This document shows, in pieces, positions 51,461 through 62,324 of a stretch of 64,000 nt of DNA. The notes below the pieces were generated by a model that was given only the letters and a program-made list of their open reading frames with translations, made no database searches and was not told the origin of the DNA. The position numbers and the translations under genes were made by a program. Source of the stretch: Sesamum alatum (lineage: Eukaryota > Streptophyta > Magnoliopsida > Lamiales > Pedaliaceae); contig JACGWO010000012.1 of assembly GCA_034509735.1 (NCBI GenBank), forward strand, positions 18,257,188-18,321,187. Direction: 5' to 3'. Position 1 is the first letter of the stretch. Every line of letters starts with the position of its first letter.

Positions 51461-53274
51461 ATCTACATTATTAAAAAATGTAAAGCAGAAATTAGCAGAT
51501 GATGGTAATATTATTGTTCAAGTTGAAGACTTGGTCTTTTAGTCTTTAACCCTCCACTATTTATACGAAAGTCCGCCACTCTCAAGTGGAGTTTCGGAAA
51601 ACCATTTTCTAGTGGGCTTGGGATCCACAAGCGTAATCTCCATGCCCCGCTTTTACGATTCACATGAAGAAGACCTTGTGGGAGATATCCAATATCATTC
51701 TCATCCAATGAGATTCCCAAGATATTTTGCCTCACCTATTCACATGGTCCCGAGGACTCCAAGCGAACCATGTTACTCAGTGTTGGGCCCGACCCATCAA
51801 CCAAATCATGCCTCAAACTGTCGCCCCCCACGACTCGTGAGACAGGGAAACAACGAGCGCAGTCTTTTTCTTCACAACAATAGTGCAGCTTTCCCCTAGT
51901 CCAAGTGTGCCACGACTCGTGAGACCACACTTGGGTAGTGGTAGCTTTCTCACCACATTGCTGTGGATGGAAGGCTCGGACAGACCAAAATACCATTTTG
52001 ATCCAAGTCCGTTCTGGGCCTAATATTTAATTTGGTCCAACTAAATGAGAGTTTGTGTGTGACCGAGACCTCATCACATTATTGTGTTTTAGCATGTATA
52101 AATATCCAATATTTAAAGCAATAAATAAAAAAACGCCGCATGCATAAAACATAGCATACCCCTGTTAGGATGATCACAAGCCCAACCTATGCGACCCACT
52201 GAGCCCGCAGTGAGTCTATGGTCTGTCTAGGGTGGTCCTAAATTATTACAATAATAATAAACCTATTGTCATTCCAATGGGCCTTGTAGTGCTCTTGTTT
52301 CATGCCTTGATGCTCCTCCTTGGGGTCTCCGACTCCAATTGCTTGTTAAAATTGAAACCTCACCAATCCTATCTACTCTCATTACAACTGAAAGTAATAC
52401 ATCGGTAATAAAGAAAACAAGCCTTAACATCATGAGGCTGAAAATACGGGAGATGATAGTCCCAAAAACAAGAGGCACGCAGGCCCCACCCAACAGAAAA
52501 TAAATAAACATTCATTCATCCATACACAAGGTCTAGGGCTTTGTGATCATCCCATGTTGATTCCATCAACTCACATAACATAATTATTCCAAATAATCAT
52601 GCATAAATAACCAATGGATATTCCAAATACCCAAGTGATGTCCAACATCACAAAAGCATAAATATACAAATAATATGCAAAATTCAAATTTGAAATTTAA
52701 TGGACATTTTAAATAATGCATCCAATACATGTATTAATCCCAAATTAATTAAGCAAATTTAATTCAAGGAATAATCCAATTATCCCAAAATCAAAAATGC
52801 AAAATTAACAAATTTTTAGAATATTGTGCAGAAAAGACAGAAAATCGAATTTTCCGGAAAAAGTCGAAAAACGGCACAAAACGGCCCGGCCGTTGTGCTG
52901 GCCGGCCGGCCGCGCGCACAGGGCAGCGCGCGCGCTGGCCCTCGGCCAGCAGCGGCCGGCTGCGCACAGCACGCGCGCGCTGGCCGAAGCTCAGCGCGCG
53001 CAGGCGCCCGCCTGCGCGCGGCCACTGCCGGCCCGACCAATTTTTTTTTTTTTTTAAACTGTTTCAGCACAATAAAATTAATATTATTCTGAAAATAAGC
53101 ATGCAATTTTAGATCCAATCTAACAAAATTAAGCATGCCAAAAGTCCATTAAATCCAAACAATTGAATCATCATATTATTCATATATTTACGTAATCTAA
53201 CATGCCAATAAAGCCATTTAAAAGCAAGTAGATCATGCCAAACACATAGATCTATGCCCCTTACATCGAACCGG
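51461..53274 (-). other. Untranslated leader of the Copia element
   Basis: About 1.8 kb between primer site and gag ATG without a conserved ORF. It is AT-rich apart from a sharp GC-rich block at 52883-53038. Long leaders occur in several plant Copia lineages. The small ORFs inside have no family features. Confidence 0.6.
52883..53038. repeat. GC-rich, self-complementary block in the Copia leader
   Basis: About 155 bases made almost only of G and C words such as 'gccggccggccgcgcgc' and 'cagcgcgcgcgctggcc', in a context of about 30% GC. It can fold on itself: GCTGGCC (52934-52940), loop ctc, GGCCAGC (52944-52950) is one perfect hairpin. It is followed by a T run (53041-53055). Confidence 0.8.
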
Positions 53275-53286
53275 GCTCTGATACCA
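53275..53286 (-). promoter_or_regulatory. Primer-binding site of the Copia element (initiator-Met tRNA)
   Basis: Minus strand TGGTATCAGAGC lies two bases after the 5' LTR end, the standard match to the 3' end of plant initiator methionine tRNA used by Copia elements. Confidence 0.9.
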
Positions 53287-53288
53287 CT

Positions 53289-55519
53289 TGAAGGACAAGC
53301 GGATCTGCCCGGGAGCGCGAGCGGAAGCGAGAAAGGCGAGAAATTGCGTAAATTTAAATAAAATTCAAAATACGCGAGTCCCAAGGGGTGTACCCTTGGG
53401 TGCTCAACCGGGCGTTCGATGTAGGATGTATAAATATTAAAACATATATTTAAACACATAGGGCATAGATATACAAATGAAATCAATCAAAGCGTAATAA
53501 ACCGTTACCTTTGATTGTTTAGCGTATGCTCCCGGCTACTAGCGTTGTTCCTTCTCCGGAATGCTCACGAAATCCAAACGTATGGATTCTCCAAAGGTGA
53601 TCCACACCACACCGGAAGAAACACACGTTCTTCTTGCTAGAAAAGAACGGGTTTAGGAAGGAATCGGTTTAAGAGAAGAACACTATGAATTAGTGTTCTC
53701 TTAAACTTACTTTGTTCTTCTTCTTGATTCAAAATCAAGTGAAGAACACAAGTGTAAGAGAGGGAGGGAGCACGAAATTTTGAGAGAGAGGAGAGGATTT
53801 TTGTCTTCTCTTTTTCCTAGAAAAAGATGAATAATGAATCACTTATGCTAGGTGTTGTATATTCTAATATATATACATAATTAATGTGATTATTGGAATG
53901 TGTCTAGGTTCATCCAAGGATGTCTAGATTCATTCCAATCAATCACCATCAATTCTTCAATCAAGCCTACCAAAATTTATGGTATGATCAAATCATACCA
54001 AAAGGGAAGAGCTTGATTGGAGTTGATTTGTCTCTTTCCAAAAGAGACAAGTCAACATACCACCTAGCATGCAACATGGCTGATTTTGCTTCCTCCAAGG
54101 GAGCATGTCGGCTATGTTTAATTAAGGGAAGAAGTCCAACTTCTTCCTATTCCAAATTAGGAATTATTTCTCCTCTCGGGTATAATTTAACGGACCGGGT
54201 TTTATCGTAATCCAATTACGACGAACCCAATATTAAATCCAATTTAATGTCCACTTAAATTATTCCCGTTGATCTTTTAATCCAATTAAAAGATCCAACG
54301 TCTCAACATCTCAACTTTCCATATTTAATCGAAAATCTAATTTACCGATTAAATGAAAGCCCGATACAATATCGGGCCGTCCATCCAATGGACTTTCCCT
54401 TAAGTAATCCAATTACTTATTTTTATCCTTCGAGATTGACTCCAAGTCGATCTCTCAACCTCCTCGGTGATTTGTGTGTAACCCTTTAGGTTCACCCTCA
54501 GCTAGACTTGGGCCCGTGTCCCACAAGGGCCCGTTACCATGGGTGGCCGTCTAGCAACGGTCCATGGCACTAGAGACTAGGTGAATTGGCGTGAACATTT
54601 AGGCGCCGATTCCATACGGGTACGATCCTTCCGTCTACCGTCTCCCGGCCTTAGTCTAGGGTATGGAATTAGGCGTCGGTTCCCATCTTTGACTAGGCAT
54701 CTATGCTTAATACTCGAGACCACGTATGCTTCATTGTGTCGACACAGGAAACCATTCCCTGTTCGACCAACCACTGTGGCCACAGCTTCAAACAGCATGA
54801 ACGTGTCTCCGAGTGCATAGGAGATACCTCTGTTACATACTGACAGGGGACGGATCCTCTTATTGGAATCCACCGTCCTCGCTACACACATTCTGACTGC
54901 ACTGGACAAAGCTTATGATAATCATCTTACAGAATGATTACCTCTCGCCAGATCCAAGATACAGCCGTCCTGTGCATGCGATTGCCATGATCCCTCAAGT
55001 CTGAGGATTACTCCCGTACTATCGGAACCGGGGAAAACCAATCATACCAACCAAGCCTCCAAGGCTTCCATATGATGATCCCTGCGAGTCAGTCCAGTCG
55101 GCTCGACCCCAGTCGACCAACCCATCAAGATCGTGTAGGCGTCCCACGCCTGTCGCCGATGAAACACGGCACTCATCCAATGAACACGACTCTTGACGCA
55201 AGTCTCAATAGGACTCTCGATGCCCTGTCTCGAGGTCCTCGACTTGGAACGTTTCAGACCCAACTCTTAATCAGTTGGTTTCATGACCACCATCCAATGC
55301 GTGACCCAACTGCATGAGTTGTTATCCATGGTCTGTGGGCTTTGTTGCGATATAAGTTAAACACCGGTTTAACAAATGTAAGATGAGCGCAACAAAGAAG
55401 GTACCATTGGTGACGAATACTCATCTTATTCATCACATAATAATATTAAATTCACATCAAGTTGTCGGATAGGTTACAAATTGCCAAACCTATTGGCTTT
55501 CTGGTCACCTATTCCAACA
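53289..55519 (-). repeat. 5' LTR of the Copia element
   Basis: 2,231 bp, partner of 45659-47886. Being the upstream LTR on the minus strand it should hold the element's promoter. It differs from the other copy by a handful of one- to three-base indels and substitutions. Confidence 0.95.
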
Positions 55520-55584
55520 TTATCCATTTTTCACTTGTTTGACAAACACTATCCAACAGTATAGGTATTTTCTCAACTTTCTGA

Positions 55585-55979
55585 TGTCTGATACTCCTTT
55601 ACCATCTAAAGCAGGTAGCAACCTAAGTCTTGAAGATAAGCGCTCCTTAATGGTTCGCACCTCCTTGCTAGATAAGGATATTGACAAGATTAGGAACTTG
55701 TATCATATCCCTTAGACTTACGAGATTCTTATTCTTGGGAAGCACCAATATATGCATAAGCCTCCTCCCAACAGTATTTCTGTTCATAACCCCATTTTAG
55801 AGGCTGGTTTGAGGTTTCCCATTGCAGAACCTATCGCCTTTATCTTCCCTAAGCTAGGCTTGAGTCCTACCCAGCTATTTTCGAATGTTCTTCGGAACAT
55901 TCTGTGTTTTATTATTTTTATGAGGTATTTCAACATAGAACCTTACTTTGTGAATTTTTTGGGCTTTGTTTACCGCCAC
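55585..55979 (+). pseudogene. 'Gypsy-type transposon' domain protein, N-terminal part
   Basis: One frame, with a stop at about 55714, reads 'SLEDKRSLMVRTSLLDKDID', 'YHIP', 'ILEAGLRFPIAEPIAFIF' and 'GLSPTQLFSNVLRNILCFI'. This is the pattern of the domain named putative gypsy-type transposon, found in plant repeat-encoded proteins. It breaks off at the GCCAC target site of the LTR element at 55980 and resumes at 60178. A one-base shift near 55960 separates the frames on the two sides. Confidence 0.65.
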
Positions 55980-56272
55980 TGATGGTGCAGGAATTTAGCC
56001 TAAGGACCAAGATGTGAATTCCCGGAAGAGTAATATGAAATTACTGAATCACCCCTGGCAGCGGTTACGTCCACTAGGATAGTTGGGTTAGTGGGCGGTT
56101 TGGGGGCAATTTGGTCTTTACGCTTTCTAGTATATATACAGTTCTAGATGAAGTGTAATGGGGGGAATTTTTTTTTTTTTTCTGAGAAGAGTTACAGAGA
56201 TGAGAGGGAAATAATTTTGAGAAGAAGATCAATTTGTATTGTGATTTGATGGAATATTATTTTGTACCATCA
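55980..56272 (+). repeat. 5' LTR of the non-coding LTR element
   Basis: 293 bp, TG...CA, with ATGG/CCAT-rich inverted ends (TGATGGT and ACCATCA). Includes 'tatatatacag' near 56130, a possible TATA region. Confidence 0.9.
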
Positions 56273-56274
56273 AA

Positions 56275-56291
56275 TTGGCGCCGTCTGTGGG
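56275..56291 (+). promoter_or_regulatory. Primer-binding site of the non-coding LTR element
   Basis: TTGGCGCCGTCTGTGGG, two bases after the LTR. TGGCGCC starts are common at plant LTR-element primer sites; I cannot assign the exact tRNA from sequence alone. Confidence 0.7.
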
Positions 56292-58872
56292 AAATTCAGA
56301 AATTTCTTTTGAGTGTGAGAATTCCGAAATCCCAAAATGTGAAGATTACATCTGGAGTAGGAGAAATCTGGGAGGAGGAACCGAAGTGGGTTTTGTTCTT
56401 AACTGGCGGCCGTTTTCCCCTTCTTTCTTCGATTTCGGCGTCGTTCCGACGACCCACCGGCCGCCACCACCACTAGTCTACTCGTCTCGTCAAGATGTTC
56501 ACTTCAATTTCATGTAGCTCCTGTTTTTGTCGCTGTTTTCGTCGGATCGCCGACAAAACCGCCGCTTCGGGTCAACCGTCGTTTCACCGGCAAACGGCGC
56601 ACTCCAGTCTTCGCTGCTGAACCGAGGTGAGACCATAATTCACTTCTCTGTGCAGTACTGCCAGTTGAGACTTTGAAGCTGTTGCATCTGGCTGTTACTG
56701 ATAAATGGGTTGAGGTTATTCTCCAGAAATCATAACATCATGGTCAAATTGATACATATGCTGCTACTCTCAGTTTTCCTGTTTCATGCAAAAGTTAGAT
56801 ATCTAGCAGAATTCACTTTTATTAGATCAGTTCTTGCTTTCGAGAAACCCCAAATGGCATATATACATGTTGCTACTCCTGTTTTTTCAGAATCACATTC
56901 TTCTAATATCTACTAAAACGATATTTATGCTTCCAACATTTTTCAATTTTGGCTGAACTCTATTAGATGAGACATAGCAAGCTACTAGGCTAAATGCATC
57001 AGGTGAATGTTAAAGAGGATTAATGACCTGAAATTGTTACTTATCCATGTCATATGCTGAGGCTTCAAAAAAATCTAGATGAATAAGGCCTCCTTTTGAT
57101 ATAGATGACATCATATGGATCAACACATAGTGCCTTATAGTTTAACTTTCAATTCTAGTTATTAATTGTTATACTCCCTAGACGGAAATTGTAAGGAATT
57201 GATTCTTGTTAGCCTTATGGTTATGTGAGATTACATATTTGAGCTTCATTTGTGTGGACATGGAATGAGAAAAGATGCATATTGGTGATATCCTTTTTCT
57301 GCTTACCTTCTTGCTTTAAAAATGTGAGATCAGGGTTAAGAGTTTTATCAATCTCTGGTAGTGCGTAGAACATATTCTTGAGAATCCCTCAAGTCTGCTA
57401 AGCATATGGACTAGGGAAAGTATGTCTCTAAAACCTCAGAAGCTGTCGAATATCTTGAAGATCTGAAATAGTACTTTTTGCTGAAAAAATCTAAAATATG
57501 AGTCAGCAATATTTTTAATGTCGTCTTACTAGTATTTAATTTCTTGTTTTCAAGATTTTGAATTCCATGCGTTGCTTTTGGGTCTCAATGGTGTGAGTCT
57601 AATTTTCATCATCCGATTTACTTCGTCATAACATGAAACTGATCGACATACGTTCATCTATCTTACTAACTCAAAAGAAAAGGCCAAGTTTGATCCCCCT
57701 AATTATTCCAGATGAAAAGTTCAAACATATGTTGTTTACATTTATGCCTTAATGTGTATTTGGTTAGGCATTCCTTGCTCCTTCGTTATATCCAATATTT
57801 TATGTGAGCTTGCGACATCTTGAATCTCAATATTGCTATTTGCTTCCATGTTATTTGTGTCATACATGTCTGTCTGCATAATTTATGATTGGACAAAGTA
57901 GCGGAGTTTAAATGTAAATTGATATACATGATGATACTTCGCTTGTACCCCCTGAAACTTATTGTCTCTGTTGCTCCATTTGTGATGCTAAAATAATTTG
58001 GGTAAAAAGGGAAAACTTTAGCAGCTTTGATGTATTTATTTAAATGGTTCAGATTCAAATGAGTACAAATTCGTATGACCTGTGTGGAATTATTTTGAGT
58101 TAAAGGAGTGTTGATCAACAAAACATAATTTCTTAATCCTAATTACGGACACATTAATCAGTACTATATATCTTGGAATGTGGTACTTGTAAAGTAAGTG
58201 TATGTTTTTCGTATTGATTAAATGTACGATTTTTTCTAATCCTGAATTTACGTTGTATGCGAGGAATATCTTGGGGATCCAACACGCTCAATGGAGGCCG
58301 AATCGAATTTGACCGTGTGAAATAGTGCAAGAGTTCTCGAAAGATTCGGTCAAGCTCCCGGTGAATACAAGATCGCGAAGGAATAAATATTTTTAGGGGA
58401 ATTAGTTGTGATTTTTATTAAATATTCTGGCATATTCGTTAGCATAGTAGTGGCATAAACGTCAAGACAATAGTTTGTATAGGAAAAGAGAGCGAACAAG
58501 ATTAAGTGAAGGAAAGGAGATAAGAGATGTGATGGAGAGGTAACAAGTGGTTGCCTAGATGATCTTTGCCATGATGGGTGCGCTCGCACGGTAGGTCAAA
58601 CACGTAATAAAAAATTATTATCTTGGTTCGAGGGGGAGATGGTACGAGGATTTCTTGGCTCTCCCCCTCATGTGTGCGGTGTTTTGGTTCTCTTTCTTTG
58701 TTTTTCTACGGTTAAATATTTAAAAGGGTAATATCTCCTGAATTACATGTATAAAAATATATATAAAGTCCTTGACAATAAATGCTTAATAACTTCATGT
58801 ATACTAAATATCCTAAAAGCTTCTTGAGCTAAATACGCATATTGTGAAGAATAAACAAAAAAAGTGTTGATA
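56292..58872. other. Non-coding interior of the small-LTR element
   Basis: A short GC-richer part (56390-56640) with weak ORFs of 80 codons in two frames, then AT-rich sequence without coding signs. No retroelement domain was recognised in any frame. Confidence 0.5.
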
Positions 58873-59141
58873 CTCTTAGAGAGGCATGGCCCCTCACATC
58901 AGTATTCTATCTAAACATTAGAGAGGGACGGCCTCTCATATTGATACTCATTAGAGGGGGATGACCCCTCACGTTGATTCTCTTAGAGGGGGATGGCCCC
59001 TCACGTTGATACTCATTAGAGGGGGATGGTCCCTCACATTGATACTCATTAGAGGGGGATGGCCCCTCACGTTGATCCTCTTAGAGGGGGGTGGCCCTTT
59101 ACATTGATACTTTACTTAACCATAGAGGGGGATGGCCCCTC
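58873..59141. repeat. Minisatellite of about eight 31-35-bp units, each with a GC palindrome
   Basis: Units read 'attagagggggatggcccct' then 'cacgttgatactc' with variation. The core GAGGGG-gatgg-CCCCTC is an inverted repeat able to form a 6-bp hairpin. Several substitutions in the core (for example gacggcctctc in unit 2) keep pairing; others (gatgacccctc, gatggtccctc) fall in or near the loop. It lies inside the small-LTR element. Confidence 0.85.
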
Positions 59142-59883
59142 AAAAGCCCAGAAGCAAAAAGCTTCCTTGAGACACACCAAAGAAAAACTAAAGTTTCCTT
59201 GAGGCATACAAAATAATTGAAGCTTAACAAAAATATAAAGGGGATAAAAATTCCTTTTCATTGACTAGATGCACGTAACATTGAGTTGCTTGACATTGTT
59301 ATTTTCAGCTATGCAATCAAATTGAACATTTTTTAATTCTATGAATTTGCTTACAAAAATTCCTAAGGATTGATCGAGATCCCTTTAAGAAGTTAGTAGA
59401 AAACGACTTTTTTAAGAGATACATGCACAATGTGTGGAGATCAAAGGTACAACGGGCAAGGGATATTCTATCCATAAAATTGGACAAAATGAATTCACAT
59501 AGAATGAAAATTGTCAAGTTTACAAACAACTTATTATTTATTAATGTCAGTGATTAACCATCATCTAAACATGAGCTCGTGCTAAGGACCAAGAGTCCCA
59601 ACTATTGTAAATATTTAAGAAGTATACCAATTCAGTTACCATGAAAAGACCTATTATACAGACTCTCAAGCATGACAGAAAGAAACTAACAAAATCTAAT
59701 AGACAGTTGTTTTCTTAACCATAGAATGAATCAAAATAGACTGAATTCTTTGAGACTGCGTACAAACTTTTTACAAGTAAGCACGAATGTTAGAAATGAA
59801 TCAATCCTGCCAGTTAATGAAACATATGCATCTGATTCAACTCCTAAATATTCCCCTAAAATATTTTGGAGTTGGGGGGCTAC

Positions 59884-60172
59884 TGATGGTGCAAGAATTT
59901 AACCTAGGGACCAAGATGTGAATTTTCGGAAGAGTAATACGAAATTATCGAATCACCCCTGGCGGCGGTTAAGTCCACTAGGATAGTTGGGTTAGTGGGC
60001 AGTTTGGGGGCAATTTGGTCTTTACGCTTTTTAGTATATATACAGTTCTAGATGAATTGTAATGGGGGGATTTTTATTTTTTATGAGAAGATTACAGAGA
60101 TGAGAGGGAAAGAATTTTGAGAAGAAGATGAATTTGTATTGTGATTTGATGGAATGTTATTTTGTACCATCA
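59884..60172 (+). repeat. 3' LTR of the non-coding LTR element
   Basis: 289 bp, partner of 55980-56272; differs mainly by short indels in T/A runs and scattered substitutions. Confidence 0.9.
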
Positions 60173-60177
60173 GCCAC

Positions 60178-60440
60178 TTATTCCACTAGGTCGCATAGTC
60201 TTGGTTTCTATTGTGTAAATGCTTGTTGTGATTATCGATTCATCGACAAACTTTAAAATTCTCCTGGATTGTGGAAGAATAAATTCCTCTTCATCCGTGC
60301 TCCGCCCTCACAGCATTGGAATGTCCCTCATGAGTGGAAACTTATAAAACTGACCTTCCACCACTTAGACCGCCCTTCCTGGGATGATAGTTTCATTTCA
60401 GATATAGTTACCCAACACCAGCTAATGCTCCCAAACTTCT
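60178..60440 (+). pseudogene. 'Gypsy-type transposon' domain protein, continuation
   Basis: Directly after the target duplication the frame resumes: 'TRSHSLGFYCVNAC', 'LWKNKFLFIRAP', 'WNVPHEWKL' and 'HHLDRPSWDDSFISDIVT', ending TAA near 60440. The 'W-K-x-x-F-F/L-F-I/V-R ... W' block is characteristic of this domain. One stop (about 60252) interrupts it. Confidence 0.65.
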
Positions 60441-60570
60441 AAAGAAGACCACTCTTGTTTTACTAGGTCTATCCTCCGTGTGCATTCGGTTTTCAAGGAC
60501 TCTAGGTATACTCTCTCTTTCACCCCTTGATGATTCTACTTTGTCGTACTAGTATTTTTTGTTTTTATAG

Positions 60571-62324
60571 TAATGGAGTGTCGCGTTGCCCTTATTTCTA
60601 AGATAGGGAAGAAACGTCATGCCGAACTATTGGCTAAAGCTTGCGAAGCTGGTATTTCTTCCGCTTTGGAGTCCTTGTCAATTCCATCAACCCCTTGACT
60701 CGTCCCCATTACATCGGAGGTTAACCAAGCTATTGGTCCAACCCCTCTGGATGCCCACCAAGCTCCTACTCACCCACTCGAGGTTGCCAGGGGTGCTGCC
60801 TAAGATCATCCTCCCCCCTTTGAACTTGCCCTAGAGTCTATTGTGGTTCTGGAGTCTGGGTGAGCCCACGGGTAAGGCCAAGGCATCCCTCTGTGTCAAG
60901 AGGTCCCTAATAGGTGAAGATGACGAGGCAACTGAAACTCCCTTAGAAAGACCATGCAAAGCTAAGAAAATCCTTCTCTTAACTCCTTCAATAGAGGCTG
61001 AGAAGACTGACTTTGCTTGTACTGAGCAAGAGGAATTCCGCAAGGGGAAACATGTTGCAATAGAAGGTTTTGATGCTACCGACGCTGCACATGAAAATCG
61101 GCTCTAGTCATGCAATCTGGGTCTGCGGATCATGTTCAATGTACGATCCAAGGGTCACACGAAGGTCCTGCTCTTTCTACCTCTGAGCCCCCGTCTTCAT
61201 GGGGATTGATGCTTAGATGGAGATGCAGACGGATCGTATTGCTCGGGCTGCAAAACATTTGGAGGTCTACCATTGTTGTCTGGCGAAAGCTCGAGCTGAA
61301 GTTTCTCAAGCATTAGATCTGAACGTTACCATCCCTGCTAATACACAGGCTTGAGTACCTAACTGACAAGTGTCCGATGAGAGTTATGTTTTCAGCAGTC
61401 ATCTGGTAAAGTGTTATTTGAGCTATATCGGGCGTGTCTGCTGCCATGCGACATGAGGGTTCTATCCGATCTTCATCATGCCCGTCTTGACATTATGGGC
61501 GCCCGTAATATTCAACAGATAAGTTATTTCCGTCCAAGACTTTCCTTCTGTACCTTACTTATTTTGTTCTTTCCTCATTCGTTTTCCCTGCAATGCTTTT
61601 ATTGCGCTACGACCGAGGGGATGTTGAAGTTATAAATAGAATTTGGAGGATAAGATTCGCCAGGGTGACTTAGCATATACAAATTTGAATGACAAACTCT
61701 CTTTAGCTTGTGGAGAACTCGCTTTGGTTTGTGGAGAACTTGTTTTAGTTCGCGAACAACTGTCCAACGACGCTGAGCGTGTGAATTCCATAGAACACGA
61801 GAACGCTCGCTTATTGTCTGAAATATCAATAGCTGAGGCTGAGTTAAGAAACTTGGAGAGCCGACACACAGTCGTGAAAGCGACATCATGTTCTGTTGGT
61901 AAATCTGAATTTTTGAACTCATCTGAGTATACAGAGGAATTGAAGCAAGTTAAATGAATGCGGCTGGGGATTTCATGAACTCAAGAGCATTTAATACGAG
62001 TGTTATTAACCAATCGACCGAGGATGGCTTCTTATATTTTTACAAGTGCCTGGATCAGCTGAAACACCTAAAGGGAATCAAGGAGGTCTTGACACTACTA
62101 AGTTAAGTTTTTTCCATGATTCCAAGTGCAAGAAATACAAGAAATTTCGCCTTGTCGATCTTGACTCGAAGGAGGATGAATTTGCTGATTTAGCCGGTCT
62201 TTCAAAGTCAGCCTCTCTCGAGGATGGCGATATTGAGAGTTCCTCAAACTTGGACAATATTGATAATGAGGCTGACTCCCAGGGTGTGTCTCTTGCTAAT
62301 AGATCTAAGGTTGCGAAGGACTGA
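60571..62324 (+). pseudogene. Coiled-coil C-terminal region of the gypsy-type transposon protein (several frames)
   Basis: Downstream blocks on the same strand: 60571-60699 ('ALISKIGKKRHAELLAKACE'), 60841-61107 (Lys/Glu-rich), 61632-61957, a clear coiled coil with heptad leucines and acidic residues ('LNDKLSLACGELALVC', 'ARLLSEISIAEAELRNLE'), and 62046-62324, an acidic Ser/Asp-rich tail ending TGA. Proteins with the gypsy-type domain usually end in a long coiled coil, so these are probably exons or frame-shifted pieces of one gene. I cannot tell introns from frameshifts here. Confidence 0.5.

Larger units (their letters stand above)
45659..55519 (-). mobile_element. Ty1/Copia LTR retrotransposon, 9.86 kb, gag-pol defective
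   Basis: Two long direct repeats bound the element, and TTATC occurs just outside each end (45654-45658 and 55520-55524), a perfect 5-bp target duplication. On the minus strand the order is 5' LTR, primer site, a 1.8-kb leader, gag, protease, integrase, reverse transcriptase/RNase H remnants, polypurine tract, 3' LTR. Integrase before reverse transcriptase defines Copia. The LTRs are very similar (a few indels such as 46413-46418 versus 54041-54045, and scattered substitutions), so the insertion is recent compared with the DNA transposons here. Coding capacity is lost through frameshifts, stops and a deletion within the reverse transcriptase. Confidence 0.95.
55980..60172 (+). mobile_element. 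Small-LTR, non-coding retrotransposon (LARD/TRIM-like), 4,193 bp
   Basis: Direct repeats 55980-56272 and 59884-60172 (about 290 bp), each TGATGGTGCA at the start and TGTACCATCA at the end, nearly identical. GCCAC flanks both sides (55975-55979 and 60173-60177). TTGGCGCCGTCTGTGGG follows the left LTR after two bases, a known plant retrotransposon primer-site type. 'ttttggagttggggggctac' before the right LTR is a candidate polypurine tract. The 3.6-kb interior has no gag or pol similarity, so it must have moved with proteins from elsewhere. It carries a minisatellite at 58873-59141. Confidence 0.9.

Noticed and set aside
52816..53136. Ala/Arg/Pro-rich ORFs on both strands
   Set aside because: They come from the GC-rich block, which leaves few stop codons in any frame; no family features.
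46290..55317. ORFs inside both Copia LTRs (for example 46290-46493 and 53920-54210, 47442-47684 and 55072-55317)
   Set aside because: They lie within LTRs, change length or frame between the two copies through small indels, and match no known protein.
58873..59141. CRISPR-like array of regular repeats
   Set aside because: Units are contiguous variants without unique spacers, in a plant retrotransposon; it is a minisatellite.
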